A stretch of DNA of 64,000 nucleotides from Oceanibaculum indicum P24. GTDB lineage: Bacteria > Pseudomonadota > Alphaproteobacteria > Oceanibaculales > Oceanibaculaceae. Position 1 is the stretch's first letter. Each line of letters starts with the position of its first letter. Position numbers and translations under genes: made by a program. This document shows, piece by piece, positions 1 to 8,736 of this stretch. Location of the stretch: NCBI RefSeq assembly GCF_000299935.1, contig NZ_AMRL01000001.1, positions 124,001-188,000 of the forward strand, given 5' to 3'. The notes beneath the pieces were generated by a model. That model ran no database searches. It had not been told where the DNA came from and saw only the letters and a list, made by a program, of their open reading frames with translations.

Positions 1-356
1 AGCACGCCCAGCGCCAGCGAGACCGGCACCATGATGGCGTAGGTCGCAGCCCCCAGGATCGCGGTGTTGCCGAGCCGGTCCCACAAAATGTCGGCAACCG
101 GCGCCTTGAAGCGGATGGACTGCCCGAAATCGCCACTGGCGATGCTGAACAGCCAGTCGAAGTAGCGGACATAGAGCGGGCGGAAATAGCCGTTATTTTC
201 CAGCCAGATATTACGCTGTTCGATGGAGGTGTAAGGACCGAGAACCTTCACCGCCACGGCCTCGCCATTCACTTCCAGCAGGAGGAACAGCAGGATCGAG
301 ACCACCAGCATGGTGACGATCATGAAGGCCAGGCGCTTGGCCAGGAAAATCAGCAT
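1..356 (-). CDS. ABC transporter permease, DppB/OppB type (partial, N-terminal part)
   Basis: Inner-membrane permease of a peptide/nickel-type ABC importer. Only the first 118 codons are in the window; the rest lies beyond position 1. The start ATG at 356 follows a GGAGGT Shine-Dalgarno at about 365-370. The translation opens with MLIFLAKRLAFM and a long hydrophobic helix, then a periplasmic segment (residues about 30-75, with SGDFGQS) and the start of the second helix, as in DppB-type proteins. It lies 73 bp downstream of the substrate-binding protein gene on the same strand, so the two form one operon. The transported substrate cannot be read from this fragment. Confidence 0.85.
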   Translation of the reverse strand, partial: MLIFLAKRLAFMIVTMLVVSILLFLLLEVNGEAVAVKVLGPYTSIEQRNIWLENNGYFRPLYVRYFDWLFSIASGDFGQSIRFKAPVADILWDRLGNTAILGAATYAIMVPVSLALGV

Positions 357-378
357 CTATGGACACCTCCAATGGCGG

Positions 379-412
379 CCCCTCCCACCCGGCCTGTAGC
401 GGATGGGAGGGG
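379..412 (-). other. Intercistronic stem-loop between binding-protein and permease genes
   Basis: Nine-base perfect arms CCCCTCCCA (379-387) and TGGGAGGGG (404-412) enclose a 16-nt loop in the short gap between the binding-protein stop and the permease Shine-Dalgarno. There is no T-run on the minus strand after it, so it looks more like an mRNA-processing or stabilising hairpin than a full terminator. Such hairpins commonly let the binding protein be made in excess over its permease. The function is inferred from position only. Confidence 0.45.
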
Positions 413-429
413 TGCACCGGTCTATGCGA

Positions 430-2094
430 TCAGGCGTCGAGCCAGATCTTGTTGACGTGCATTTCCTCGGCCGGCTGGATCTTGAAGCCCTTCACCTTCT
501 TGTTGCTGGCGGTGAAGATCGAGCGCCAGTACGGCTGGATGATGACGGCGTCCTGCTGCAGCAGCTTTTCGACCGGCACCATCTTTTCCTTGCGCTTCTC
601 CGGGTCCAGCACACCCATCGCCTCATCGAGCAGCTTGTCGAACTCCGGATTGGAATAGGAGCTTTCGTTCCAGGCCACGCCGGAACGGTAGGCCAGGTTC
701 AGCACCTGCACGCCCAGCGGGCGGTGCGTCCAGGAGGTGAAGCCGAAGGGCGTGGTGGTCCAGCGGTCCCAATAGGTGCCACCGGGCAGGATGTTGACCT
801 TCAGGTTGATGCCAGCCGGCTTCACCATCTCCGCGATGGCGAGGCAGGTATTCGGCTCCCACGACGGCTGGGTCACGCAGTCGATGGTGATTTCCAGACC
901 GTTCGCATAGCCGGCCTCTGCCAGCAGCTTCTTGGCCTTGTCGTAATCCTGCTTCATCGGCGGCAGCTCGGCATATTCCGGATGGACCGGGCTGACATGA
1001 TGGTCCTCGCCGGGCACGCCGAAGCCCTGATAGGCCAGCTCCAGCAGGCGCTTATGGTCGATACAGGCCTGGATGGCCTGACGCACGCGCACATCGTCGA
1101 ACGGCTTTTCCGTCACCTTCATGCGGGCAACGCCGGTCTGGCCGGTCACCGTCTCGTAGATCTGCAGATGCGACATCTGCTTCACCGCCGGCACATTCTC
1201 GGTGATCAGGCGATAGAGAAGATCGACCTGGTTGGAGGCCAGCGCGGCCAGCCAGGCGGAATGGTCATCGCCATGGTCGATATAGGTGACGCCATCCAGA
1301 TAGACATCGCCGCCCCAGTACGGGTCGCCCCGCCGCTCGAAGCGCGCGGTCTCGCCGACGCGGAAATCCTTCAGTGCAAAGGGGCCGGTGCCGACCGGAT
1401 TCTCGGTCAGGTTGCCGCCCTGCTTCACGAAGTCGCGATGCGCGATCAGCGCCGGATAGTCGCCCATCGATTCCGGCAGCGCGATGTCCGGCGTCTGCAG
1501 CTTGAAGCGCACCGTATGGGCATCGACCTTCTCGATCGCACCCGGCGCCATCTTCTTCTTGCCGCCCTCCTCGATCACCATGGAGCTGAAGCGGCCCAGG
1601 TTCGAAGAACCGGTGGCCGGGTCGAGCCAGCGCTCGAAATTGAAGATCACGTCGTCGGCGCCGAACTCGTCGCCGTTCGACCACTTCACGCCCTTGCGCA
1701 GCCGGAAGGTCCAGGTCTTCAGATCGTCGGACGTCTCCCAGCCCTCGGCGAGGAAGGGGCGGGTCACATTGTCGGACCCGACCTGCGTCAGCGATTCGAT
1801 GACATGGCGGGCGATGTTGCCCTTCTCCGACCAGTCATAGGTCGCGGGGTCGGTGATCTCCTTCACATTCATGGAGATGCGCAGATTGCCGCCCTTCTTG
1901 GGCGTGCCACTCTGCGCCAGCGCCGCCGAACTGGTGCCCATCAGCTTGTCCGCCATCGCATAGGCGGTGCCGGCGGAAACGCCCAGCAGGGTCGCGGTGC
2001 GCAGGAAGTCGCGGCGGCCGATTCGGCCCTTGCCGAGTTGCTCGGCAAGCTTCGGGATATAGGGGTGATTACCGTTCCGGGGCGTGTCGCTCAT
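430..2094 (-). CDS. Peptide/nickel-type ABC transporter substrate-binding protein (SBP family 5), Tat-exported
   Basis: Periplasmic receptor that delivers a small peptide or related ligand to the permease encoded downstream. The 554-aa product has a long N-region with the twin-arginine motif RRDFLRTATLLG (about residues 27-38), so it is predicted to be exported folded by Tat. The mature part carries family-5 landmarks: TWTFRLRKGVKWSNGD near residue 130, and GTGPFALKDF before an ERRGDPYW segment. The start at 2094 is preceded by GGGAGGT in a good position. It is the first gene visible of a minus-strand importer operon whose ATPases must lie outside the window. Ligand unknown. Confidence 0.92.
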   Translation of the reverse strand: MSDTPRNGNHPYIPKLAEQLGKGRIGRRDFLRTATLLGVSAGTAYAMADKLMGTSSAALAQSGTPKKGGNLRISMNVKEITDPATYDWSEKGNIARHVIESLTQVGSDNVTRPFLAEGWETSDDLKTWTFRLRKGVKWSNGDEFGADDVIFNFERWLDPATGSSNLGRFSSMVIEEGGKKKMAPGAIEKVDAHTVRFKLQTPDIALPESMGDYPALIAHRDFVKQGGNLTENPVGTGPFALKDFRVGETARFERRGDPYWGGDVYLDGVTYIDHGDDHSAWLAALASNQVDLLYRLITENVPAVKQMSHLQIYETVTGQTGVARMKVTEKPFDDVRVRQAIQACIDHKRLLELAYQGFGVPGEDHHVSPVHPEYAELPPMKQDYDKAKKLLAEAGYANGLEITIDCVTQPSWEPNTCLAIAEMVKPAGINLKVNILPGGTYWDRWTTTPFGFTSWTHRPLGVQVLNLAYRSGVAWNESSYSNPEFDKLLDEAMGVLDPEKRKEKMVPVEKLLQQDAVIIQPYWRSIFTASNKKVKGFKIQPAEEMHVNKIWLDA

Positions 2095-2190
2095 GATTGT
2101 ACCTCCCGCTCTCTCATGGGTCGCTGCGCCGCTGCTACCAAGTAAAAAATGACCCTATTTACTCGGAAAATCGATCAACCGACATCATTG

Positions 2191-2214
2191 ATAAATAGAC
2201 AATACGATATTTAT
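2191..2214. promoter_or_regulatory. AT-rich upstream region of the importer with an inverted repeat
   Basis: The roughly 320 bp between 2095 and 2414 hold no gene and are much richer in A+T than the surroundings. Within them ATAAATA (2191-2197) and TATTTAT (2208-2214) form an inverted repeat with a 10-bp spacer, about 100 bp upstream of the minus-strand binding-protein start. Several TTGxxx/TAxxxT-like boxes can be drawn on the minus strand, none convincing alone. Candidate promoter and operator zone of the importer operon. Confidence 0.3.
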
Positions 2215-2414
2215 TGAACCTGCCAGTATCAGTGGCAATTCAACAAAATCTTCATACGCATCGCCAGCAAAATGCCGACCGAACGACAGAGCGCTCGATT
2301 CGGATGGACTGTGATTTTTGAAGATGCAGTCCGGATTGTCAACCTCTGAAGCCCGCTATACTCACAAGATGATTGATGGAAAAGGCAAATTAGTATTTTT
2401 TCCTCAAAAGAAAA

Positions 2415-2441
2415 GGGCGCCGCCTTGGGAAGACGGCGCCC
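2415..2441 (-). terminator. Rho-independent terminator
   Basis: GGGCGCCG (2415-2422) pairs with CGGCGCCC (2434-2441), with one more closing pair after a mismatch, around a short TTGGGAA-centred loop. On the minus strand the stem is followed by TTTTCTTTTGAGG. It lies about 50 bp after the stop of the hypothetical gene ending at 2494 and fits a classical terminator for it. Confidence 0.75.
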
Positions 2442-2493
2442 AGTTGGGGGGCACAGGGAGAAACTAAAGAAAATCACGACATGGCAGCGGGGC

Positions 2494-3075
2494 TCAGCTG
2501 CTCTCCATGCCCTGCAGGACGATCTCGCCCTGCTCCAGGGCCTGCTTCAGCTCATCGACACCGCGCCGGGCTTCCTCATACATCTCGCGGCAGCGCGCGA
2601 TCTCGCGCATCTCGCCCTCGGTCACCGGGCCACGGCCGGTGGTGCCGGCATCCAGCAGCTTGGCGAGATAGCGGCCGCGCAGCTTCGCGGCGATGGTGAC
2701 GATGCCTTCAATCTCGCGGGCGGAAACATCCATGACGATCTTGCGCGCCTCGCTGGCGAATTGCTGGCGCTGGAAGCCGTCCAGCTCGCGCAGCAGTTGC
2801 TGGCGGTTCACGCCCTTGCGCGGCAGACCGGCGCCCTGACCGGTCAGCCAGGCGGCCTGCGGCTCGGCGCGGCCCGTGTCCACATGACGGTCGGCATCCC
2901 GTTCCGCACGTAGCGGCTCCTTCTGGCGGGGCGCCGGCTTCGGCTGCGCCACCACGGGACGGACAGTCGGGCGCACGGCCTTGGCGGGCGAAACCACCGG
3001 CTTCTGCGGGGCATCGGCCTCGGTGGTTGCCTCTCGGCGCGGCGCGGCGAAACGGGTGGCGGTCATCAGCGACAT
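2494..3075 (-). CDS. Hypothetical protein, Pro/Ala-rich N-terminus plus C-terminal helical module
   Basis: I do not recognise this 193-aa protein. The first 90 residues or so are low complexity (Pro, Ala, Arg, Lys; for example KPAPRQKEP) and probably disordered. The last 100 are predicted helical with a segment LRGRYLAKLLDAG and a following charged helix (REIARCREMYEEARRGVDE). This C-terminal part resembles that of the protein at 23396-23779. The start at 3075 (MSLMTATRF) is chosen because AGGAGGGACC lies directly upstream; an ATG 15 bp earlier has no comparable ribosome site. No signal peptide or membrane segment is evident. It stands alone with its own terminator. Confidence 0.7.
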   Translation of the reverse strand: MSLMTATRFAAPRREATTEADAPQKPVVSPAKAVRPTVRPVVAQPKPAPRQKEPLRAERDADRHVDTGRAEPQAAWLTGQGAGLPRKGVNRQQLLRELDGFQRQQFASEARKIVMDVSAREIEGIVTIAAKLRGRYLAKLLDAGTTGRGPVTEGEMREIARCREMYEEARRGVDELKQALEQGEIVLQGMESS

Positions 3076-3251
3076 GGTCCCTCCTGGCATAAAGCGGGTG
3101 GCCCAAATGGGCCTCGCCAGGAATAAAGCAACCGCCGTGCCAGCCGGGAAAGTCAGGGAAATAAAAGGCTTTCAGCACCCATCGCCACCGGTCGGGCAGC
3201 TTTTGCCGGGTCTGTTTCGGATGCCCGGCAGAAACCGCCGAAACGGACCGG

Positions 3252-4280
3252 TCAGAGGGTGCGGTAACGGTCCACGCCGTCCGGTCCGGTCTGGCGCGCC
3301 AGCTTCCCGTCATGCAGCAGACGGTTCAGGTGCGCCAGCGCCTCGCCGATGGCGAAACCAAGCTGCATCATATCCAGCTTGCGGGTGAACATCGCATTCA
3401 TCACCTCGATGGCGGTGCGCGGCGTCTCGGCGCAATCTGCCAGGATCAGGTCCAGGCGGTGCTGGTGATGCTGGCGCAGATGGGCAATTCGCTCATGCAG
3501 GCCGGTGAAGGGCGTGTCGTGCGAGGGCAGCACCAGCGTGTCGACCGGCAGATCCCTGAACCTGTCGAGGCAGCCGAGATAGCGCGCCAGCGGGTCTCCA
3601 TCCGGCTCCTGCGGCCAGAGCGAGACGTTCGGGCTGATGCGCGGCAACACGATGTCGCCGGAGATCAGCAGCCTGTCTTCCGGGCAGGCAAGGCACGCAT
3701 GCTCCGGGCAGTGCCCCTCGCCGATGATCACCTGCCAGCCACGGTTGCCGATGCGGATGGTCTCGCCGCCGAATATACGGCGATAGGCAGCCGGGATCGG
3801 CTCCACCCCCTTGCGGTAGCGCCCGACACGTTCCAGCAGGGCCGGCATCTGCTCCTCACTGACGCCGGCGCGGCTGTAGAAGGCCCGTGCCACCGTCTCG
3901 CGGCTGCCATCATCCTCGGCGCGCTGGTGGCGGCCATAGAGCCATTCCGCCTGGGTGATCCACAAGGGCGCGTTCCAGCGCTGCGTCAGCCAGCCGGCCT
4001 GGCCGATATGGTCCGGGTGGAAATGCGTGACCAAGATGCGGGTGACCGGGCGGCCGCCCAGCGTGCTGGCGAATACGCCCTCCCACAGGGTGCGGGTCTT
4101 CTCGCCACCAATGCCGGTATCGACGATGGTCCAGCCCTCGCCATCCTCCAGCAGCCACAGATTGATATGGTCCAGCGCGAAGGGCAGCGGCATGCGCAGC
4201 CAGTACACGCCCTCGGCCACGCGCATGGTCGTGCCGCCCTCGGGCAATTCGCTGAAACGGTAATCGATCTCCGGCTTCAT
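3252..4280 (-). CDS. MBL-fold metallo-hydrolase
   Basis: Metallo-beta-lactamase-fold hydrolase of 342 aa, cytoplasmic. The zinc signature HFHPDH (His86, His88, Asp90, His91) is intact. It is followed by a GHCPEHAC segment near residue 190 and ISGDIVLP near 210, which supply the third His and bridging Asp positions of the fold. A C-terminal helical region of about 90 residues (HHQHRLDLIL onward) resembles the winged-helix extension of LACTB2-like/glyoxalase-II-like members. The substrate (thioester, lactone or nucleic acid) cannot be decided from sequence. The upstream G-rich stretch before ATG 4280 serves as a plausible ribosome site. Confidence 0.88.
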   Translation of the reverse strand: MKPEIDYRFSELPEGGTTMRVAEGVYWLRMPLPFALDHINLWLLEDGEGWTIVDTGIGGEKTRTLWEGVFASTLGGRPVTRILVTHFHPDHIGQAGWLTQRWNAPLWITQAEWLYGRHQRAEDDGSRETVARAFYSRAGVSEEQMPALLERVGRYRKGVEPIPAAYRRIFGGETIRIGNRGWQVIIGEGHCPEHACLACPEDRLLISGDIVLPRISPNVSLWPQEPDGDPLARYLGCLDRFRDLPVDTLVLPSHDTPFTGLHERIAHLRQHHQHRLDLILADCAETPRTAIEVMNAMFTRKLDMMQLGFAIGEALAHLNRLLHDGKLARQTGPDGVDRYRTL

Positions 4281-4402
4281 GGTCTTTTCATCCCCCCGCT
4301 TTCGTTGCGGGCAAGACTAGCGGCCCGGTGCCGGATGGCAAGCAGGCAGCGTGGACCGGCGCCGGATGCCAGCCATGCGGCACGCCGGATCGCCAGCAAT
4401 AA

Positions 4403-6811
4403 TCAGACGTTGAAGTTGAAATTGATCGGCTGGACTAGGTTCAGCAGATAGGCATCCCGGCCGGAGCCCAGACCCAGCTGCGAAGTGGCGGACTCAGCAT
4501 CCTTCATCGCCAGGAATTTCTGGATGAATTCCATGGCGAACTTGCTGGACCCGGCATAGGGATCTTCTGTTTCAGCCGACTCGCTGTCGACAAACTGGGC
4601 CAACGTCGCATCGACGATGCTCTTTTCCATCTGCTGCGTGCGCAGATCGGAATTCAGCGTCTCACGCACCCGCCCCAGCGAGAACAGCGCGTCCTCCAGC
4701 GCCGCGATGGCGCCGGTGCTGTCACCGCCATCGCTTGGCAGGCCATCGGCCCCGCCACGCAGGATGGCACCGAAATTGGTCGCGAAGTCGCTGACTGCGT
4801 CGACCTTCATCAGCCGGCCGCTGGATTCCACACGGTACTCAATGTTTTCCTGGTCAGCGGACAGCAGGTTCCGCCCCTCAAACGCGGCAGCGTTGATATA
4901 AGTCTGCAAATCGTTCGACAGCCTGCGATAGGCGCTGTCCACCGCGGCGCGCGGGTCCAGCTTCTCCGATGCCAGGTTGAAGGAGCTGGCGTCGATGGAA
5001 ATCTCGCGGAAGGCCGTGCTGGTCGCGGTCGCCACCGGGCTGTCCAGCGCGGTCAGCACATCCTGGGCGTTGGCGAAGGAGCTGATGTCGCGGCCTGTCA
5101 GCTCGGCCAGCACGCTGGTCGTCAGATCGCGGCCGCGGGCCTCGATATTGAAACCGTTCAGCAGCTCATAGCTCTGATTGCCGCCGGCCAGCAGATTGTC
5201 GAGGCCGGCCGTGCGCGGGTCGTTAATCAGGTCGCCGATCTTGCCGACAATCTCGTCATACTGGGCCTGCAGGCCAGTGCGGTTGGAGCTGGCGGGCAGC
5301 GCCGTGGACTCCACCGCCAGGCCACGGAGTTCACCCAGCAGCAGATTGATCTCGCTCAGCCGCGAGCCGGCATCACGCACCGCTTCCGCGCCCGGATAGA
5401 GCGAGGCGGAATTCAGCGTCGCGGCAAATTGCGGGATCGAGGCAATCGCGTCCGTCAGTGCCGTACGGTCCGCCGTAACTTCCTTGCGGACATTGGCCAG
5501 CTCAGTCGTGCCGCTGGCGATGATACCGCCCGCCGTCGCCAGATTGCCGGCATCGCCGGACCCGGTCACGGCCTGGAAGCTGGCATTGGCGGCATCGATA
5601 TCGGCCAGGAACCCGGTCAGATCCTGCGAACGCGCGGTCACGGTCTCGCCGGTCGATTTATACTGCACGGACAGGTCGGGCAGCGCGCCGTTCAACAGAT
5701 TTTCCAGCGTCCCGGCGGCATCCGCATCGCCGTCATCATAGGAATATGTCGCCTCACTATAGGCGGTGTTGATCTTGTCGCGCAGTTCCGCGAACTCGGT
5801 CTTGTAGCTGTCCAGCCTGGCAGCGTTCGCGGGGTCGCTGGCGAGGCCGACCAGCGCGTTCATGCGGCTGACATAGCCTTGAATGCGGCCCAGCGAATCA
5901 TTGGCGGCGGCCAGCAAGCCGTTCTGGCGCACCATCTCCGGGATGGCCGCTTCCTGCACCGGGATTTCCGCCTGGAATTCACCGGCCGGGTCCTGCACCG
6001 CATCCAGCGCGCCATAACCGGCGCGGATCAGCTCAAGCTGGCTCTGGATCGCATCCACCTGGGCGATCGCCTGCTTCGACAGCTGCACGCCATTGTAGAG
6101 CAGCGTCTGGTCGTCGCGCGCATCATTGATGCGGATCGAGCTGCCGCCCGTCGCGGTCGTGCTCTCCACACCCTTGAATTTTTCGAGGTCGAGCCGCCCT
6201 TCGATGAGCCGCGCCTGCGTTTCCACCGACTGCACGGCAATCTGTGCCGGCAGGTTCAGCGTGAAGGTGACGACCGAGCGCAGCACATTGTCGCCCAAAA
6301 TATCGTAGGGGCTGGTGACATTGCCGATATTGCGCAGGAAGTAGGTCGCCTCTCGCAGGGCCGGGTTATTGTTGCCCAGCGCCTTCTCGAACTCGTTGAG
6401 GATATATTTCTGCGACAGGTCTTCCAGGAAAGCCGCGTCCTGCAGCTTCGACGCGCCGCTGTTCGCGAAGTCGAAGGCACCGGCGATTTCGCGGTAGCGG
6501 TTGTCGGACAGCCGGTTGGCCAGCGAGCTGTTGTCGTCCAGGTCGCTTTCCAGCACCTTCTTCAGGCGCCCAGGATACTGCGCTTCACTTTCCAGGCTAA
6601 AGGCGGACAGGGCAAAATTCATCAGCCGGCGATCCTTCATCAGATCGTCGACGCTTTCGATGGAGCCGGCCTTTTTCTTGAAATACTCGACCTCGCGCAT
6701 GACCTGCGCAGTCTGTCCGAACTGCGCGATCTGCTGCGAGGTGTTCTTCTGCAGCATCTGGAAGGAGAGTGCTGCGGAGACACCGCTCATAAAGGCGACG
6801 TTGGCTACCAT
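4403..6811 (-). CDS. Large DUF1217 domain protein, probably flagellum-related
   Basis: An 802-aa protein. Residues about 20-210 match the DUF1217 family found near flagellar genes in Alphaproteobacteria: an EYFKKKAGSIESVDDL-like block, a short RRLMNFALSAFSLE block and NNPALREATYFLRN. The rest is long, helical, and rich in Ala, Ser, Asp and Asn, with almost no Cys. The C-terminal 150 residues contain GRNLLS and a paired helix (VRETLNSDLRTQQMEKSI), reminiscent of flagellin or hook-filament junction proteins. No signal peptide is visible, as expected for substrates of flagellar export. Most DUF1217 proteins I know of are shorter. No other flagellar gene lies nearby. The Shine-Dalgarno is weak. 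Confidence 0.75.
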   Translation of the reverse strand: MVANVAFMSGVSAALSFQMLQKNTSQQIAQFGQTAQVMREVEYFKKKAGSIESVDDLMKDRRLMNFALSAFSLESEAQYPGRLKKVLESDLDDNSSLANRLSDNRYREIAGAFDFANSGASKLQDAAFLEDLSQKYILNEFEKALGNNNPALREATYFLRNIGNVTSPYDILGDNVLRSVVTFTLNLPAQIAVQSVETQARLIEGRLDLEKFKGVESTTATGGSSIRINDARDDQTLLYNGVQLSKQAIAQVDAIQSQLELIRAGYGALDAVQDPAGEFQAEIPVQEAAIPEMVRQNGLLAAANDSLGRIQGYVSRMNALVGLASDPANAARLDSYKTEFAELRDKINTAYSEATYSYDDGDADAAGTLENLLNGALPDLSVQYKSTGETVTARSQDLTGFLADIDAANASFQAVTGSGDAGNLATAGGIIASGTTELANVRKEVTADRTALTDAIASIPQFAATLNSASLYPGAEAVRDAGSRLSEINLLLGELRGLAVESTALPASSNRTGLQAQYDEIVGKIGDLINDPRTAGLDNLLAGGNQSYELLNGFNIEARGRDLTTSVLAELTGRDISSFANAQDVLTALDSPVATATSTAFREISIDASSFNLASEKLDPRAAVDSAYRRLSNDLQTYINAAAFEGRNLLSADQENIEYRVESSGRLMKVDAVSDFATNFGAILRGGADGLPSDGGDSTGAIAALEDALFSLGRVRETLNSDLRTQQMEKSIVDATLAQFVDSESAETEDPYAGSSKFAMEFIQKFLAMKDAESATSQLGLGSGRDAYLLNLVQPINFNFNV

Positions 6812-6892
6812 GACGCTTCTGTCACTTCATATTGCCGTTGGGCGGAGGGCAAGCCTTTTGCCGCCCAATTCCACGAGGTGAACATTAGCATA

Positions 6893-6929
6893 GCCTCCGC
6901 GTGAGTCCAGTAGAATCTCACGCGGAGGC
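6893..6929. repeat. Perfect 13-bp inverted repeat (hairpin)
   Basis: GCCTCCGCGTGAG (6893-6905) and CTCACGCGGAGGC (6917-6929) are perfect complements around an 11-nt loop. The element sits between the stop of the M20 peptidase gene (6962) and the start of the DUF1217 gene (6811), both on the minus strand. Neither side carries a convincing T-run. It may be an atypical terminator of the peptidase transcript or a leader hairpin of the DUF1217 mRNA. Confidence 0.6.
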
Positions 6930-6961
6930 AAAGCAAGATACGGGCCAGAAATGCTGAACCG

Positions 6962-8362
6962 TCAGGCGGCCTTGCGCGCCGGCACCGACTTTTCGCCCAG
7001 ATCCCAGAAAAGTCCGGCCATCATCTGCAGCCCCTCGCGGATGATCGGCAGCAGCGCATGCTCGTTCGGCGCATGCTGGGAGCAGGACGCATAGGAATGC
7101 GGGACCCATACGGTAGGCAATTTCAGCACGTCGGTAAAAATGTCATTGGGCAGCGAGCCGCCGAGATTGGGCAGGATGGCGGGCTTAGCCCCCAACGTCG
7201 CCTCGATGGAACCGACCGCCCACTTCACCCAGGGATCGTCCGGGTCCAGGCGCGTCGCCTTGAAATAGGCATCGCGGCTGGGCGCCAGCTGAACCGCCTG
7301 GAAGCCGCGCGCGTCCAGATGCTTGCGCAGGGACGGCAGGAAATTCTCCGGGTCGCTGCCGACCACGAAGCGGATCTGGCAGTGCGCCTTGGCCGAGGGC
7401 GGGATGGCGTTCACCGGGCGCTCCGGATTGCCGGTCTTGAAGGCCAGCACATCGAAGCTGTTCCAGCCATAGACGCGTTCCGCCGGGGTCATGCCGGGCT
7501 CGCCCCACCATTCATCGACGGTCGGGCCATCCTCGCCCCCATCGACGGTGCAGTCGGCCAGCGCAGCACGCACCGAATTGGGGATCGGTGTCGGCAGGAA
7601 GCCATCGACCAGGATCTTGCCGGTCGGCGAGCAGATCGAGGCGATGGCATGCGCCAGGATCACGCCGGGGTCGGCCAGCAGCCCGCCCCAGTTGCCGGAA
7701 TGATGCGCGCCCTCGCGCAAATCCAGCCACATGTCGAAATTGAAATTGCCGCGCGCGCCCAGGAAGATGGTCGGGCGGCCCGGCTGCAGGCGCGGCCCGT
7801 CGGAGGCCAGCAGCAGGTCGGCGGAGAGCGCCTCCTTCTCCTGCTCGCAGAGCAGGCGCAGGCCGGGGGAGCCGGTTTCCTCCCCGGTCTCGATCAGCAG
7901 CTTGCAGTTGAAGCCGAGGTTCCCGCGCGCGCCGATCACCGATTTCAGCGCCTGGATGTTGATGGAGTGCTGGCCCTTATTATCCGCCGTGCCGCGGCCA
8001 TAGAGGCGCTCGCCCTCCTGCTTCATCTCCCACGGGCCGATGCCGTCGCGCCACTGGTCCTCCAGCCCGCGGATCACGTCGCCATGGCCATAGCTCAGCA
8101 CGGTCGGCAGGTGCGCGCCCTCGATGCGCTCGGCGATCAGGAACGGCCCGCCATGCGAGACCGGGTTGGGGACGATGCGGCAGGTGAAACCGATGGCTTC
8201 CAGCGTCGGCTGCATCTCGTCGGTCAGGTAGGCCAGCAGCGCCTCCTTGCGCTCCGGGTTCTGGCTTTCCGTCGGGATTGCCACGCGCCGGGCGAGGTCC
8301 TTCAGGAACGTGCCATTGTCGAGTTGCGCCACCGCGTCCGCGATCGCCGCCTGCCTGCTCAT
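6962..8362 (-). CDS. M20 family metallopeptidase (ArgE/DapE/carboxypeptidase G2 type)
   Basis: Cytoplasmic di-zinc hydrolase of 466 aa acting on an amide bond of a dipeptide or acyl amino acid. Metal-binding motifs are intact: YGHGDV (His93), GRGTADNKGQ (Asp127), and ETGEETGSPG with the catalytic and bridging glutamates at about 161-162. A final His lies in HAPNEH near residue 440. The dimerisation-domain contact (AHHSGNWGG, near residue 220) is present. Length is typical of the M20A dipeptidase group. The exact substrate is not predictable. A single gene, with a short intergenic region and a 13-bp hairpin after its stop. Confidence 0.9.
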   Translation of the reverse strand: MSRQAAIADAVAQLDNGTFLKDLARRVAIPTESQNPERKEALLAYLTDEMQPTLEAIGFTCRIVPNPVSHGGPFLIAERIEGAHLPTVLSYGHGDVIRGLEDQWRDGIGPWEMKQEGERLYGRGTADNKGQHSINIQALKSVIGARGNLGFNCKLLIETGEETGSPGLRLLCEQEKEALSADLLLASDGPRLQPGRPTIFLGARGNFNFDMWLDLREGAHHSGNWGGLLADPGVILAHAIASICSPTGKILVDGFLPTPIPNSVRAALADCTVDGGEDGPTVDEWWGEPGMTPAERVYGWNSFDVLAFKTGNPERPVNAIPPSAKAHCQIRFVVGSDPENFLPSLRKHLDARGFQAVQLAPSRDAYFKATRLDPDDPWVKWAVGSIEATLGAKPAILPNLGGSLPNDIFTDVLKLPTVWVPHSYASCSQHAPNEHALLPIIREGLQMMAGLFWDLGEKSVPARKAA

Positions 8363-8504
8363 TTCGTGATATCCATCGGTAGGGTTCGGTAAGGAATTTG
8401 AACGAGTTTAGCGCCGGAGCGAAGGCAGGGGCAAGGCGGGGATACTAGGTTTTAGTCGTGATTCTGTTTGAAGAGCGCACTTTCCCTTAGAACCACTCTC
8501 CTCC

Positions 8505-8617
8505 CGTCACCCCCGCACCTGTTGCGGGGGTCCAGGGTCCAGCTCACCGGATGTCAGCCGAGCAGGCTGAACCCTGGATTCCCCCGGACGCCCATGGGGA
8601 CAAGCCCGGGAATGACG
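8505..8617. repeat. Dispersed intergenic palindromic repeat, family A copy 1
   Basis: An imperfect palindrome opening with CGTCACCCCCGC and closing with CCCGGGAATGACG. Inner arms are GGTCCAGG and CCTGGATTCC, and GCAGGCTGAACC lies in the middle. It occupies most of the roughly 370-bp gap between the M20 peptidase start and the carbonic anhydrase gene; the remaining bases hold nothing I can identify beyond promoters. Related copies lie at 14542-14642, 14683-14787, 19984-20062 and 60649-60734. Confidence 0.8.
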
Positions 8618-8736
8618 GCCAGCGGAAACCAACCGCCAGCATTTGAAACGGGAATGTTGTCCAGCTTTCTTTCCGGTATCCGGCTCCGCCAAGGAGAATT
8701 ACACTCTTGCTGATGGTCAATGGGGAGGACCGGCCA

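Noticed and set aside
403-2145. Long open frame opposite the binding-protein gene
   Set aside because: Shadow frame from high-GC codon bias over a gene with clear family motifs; the product has no recognisable domain and no ribosome site.
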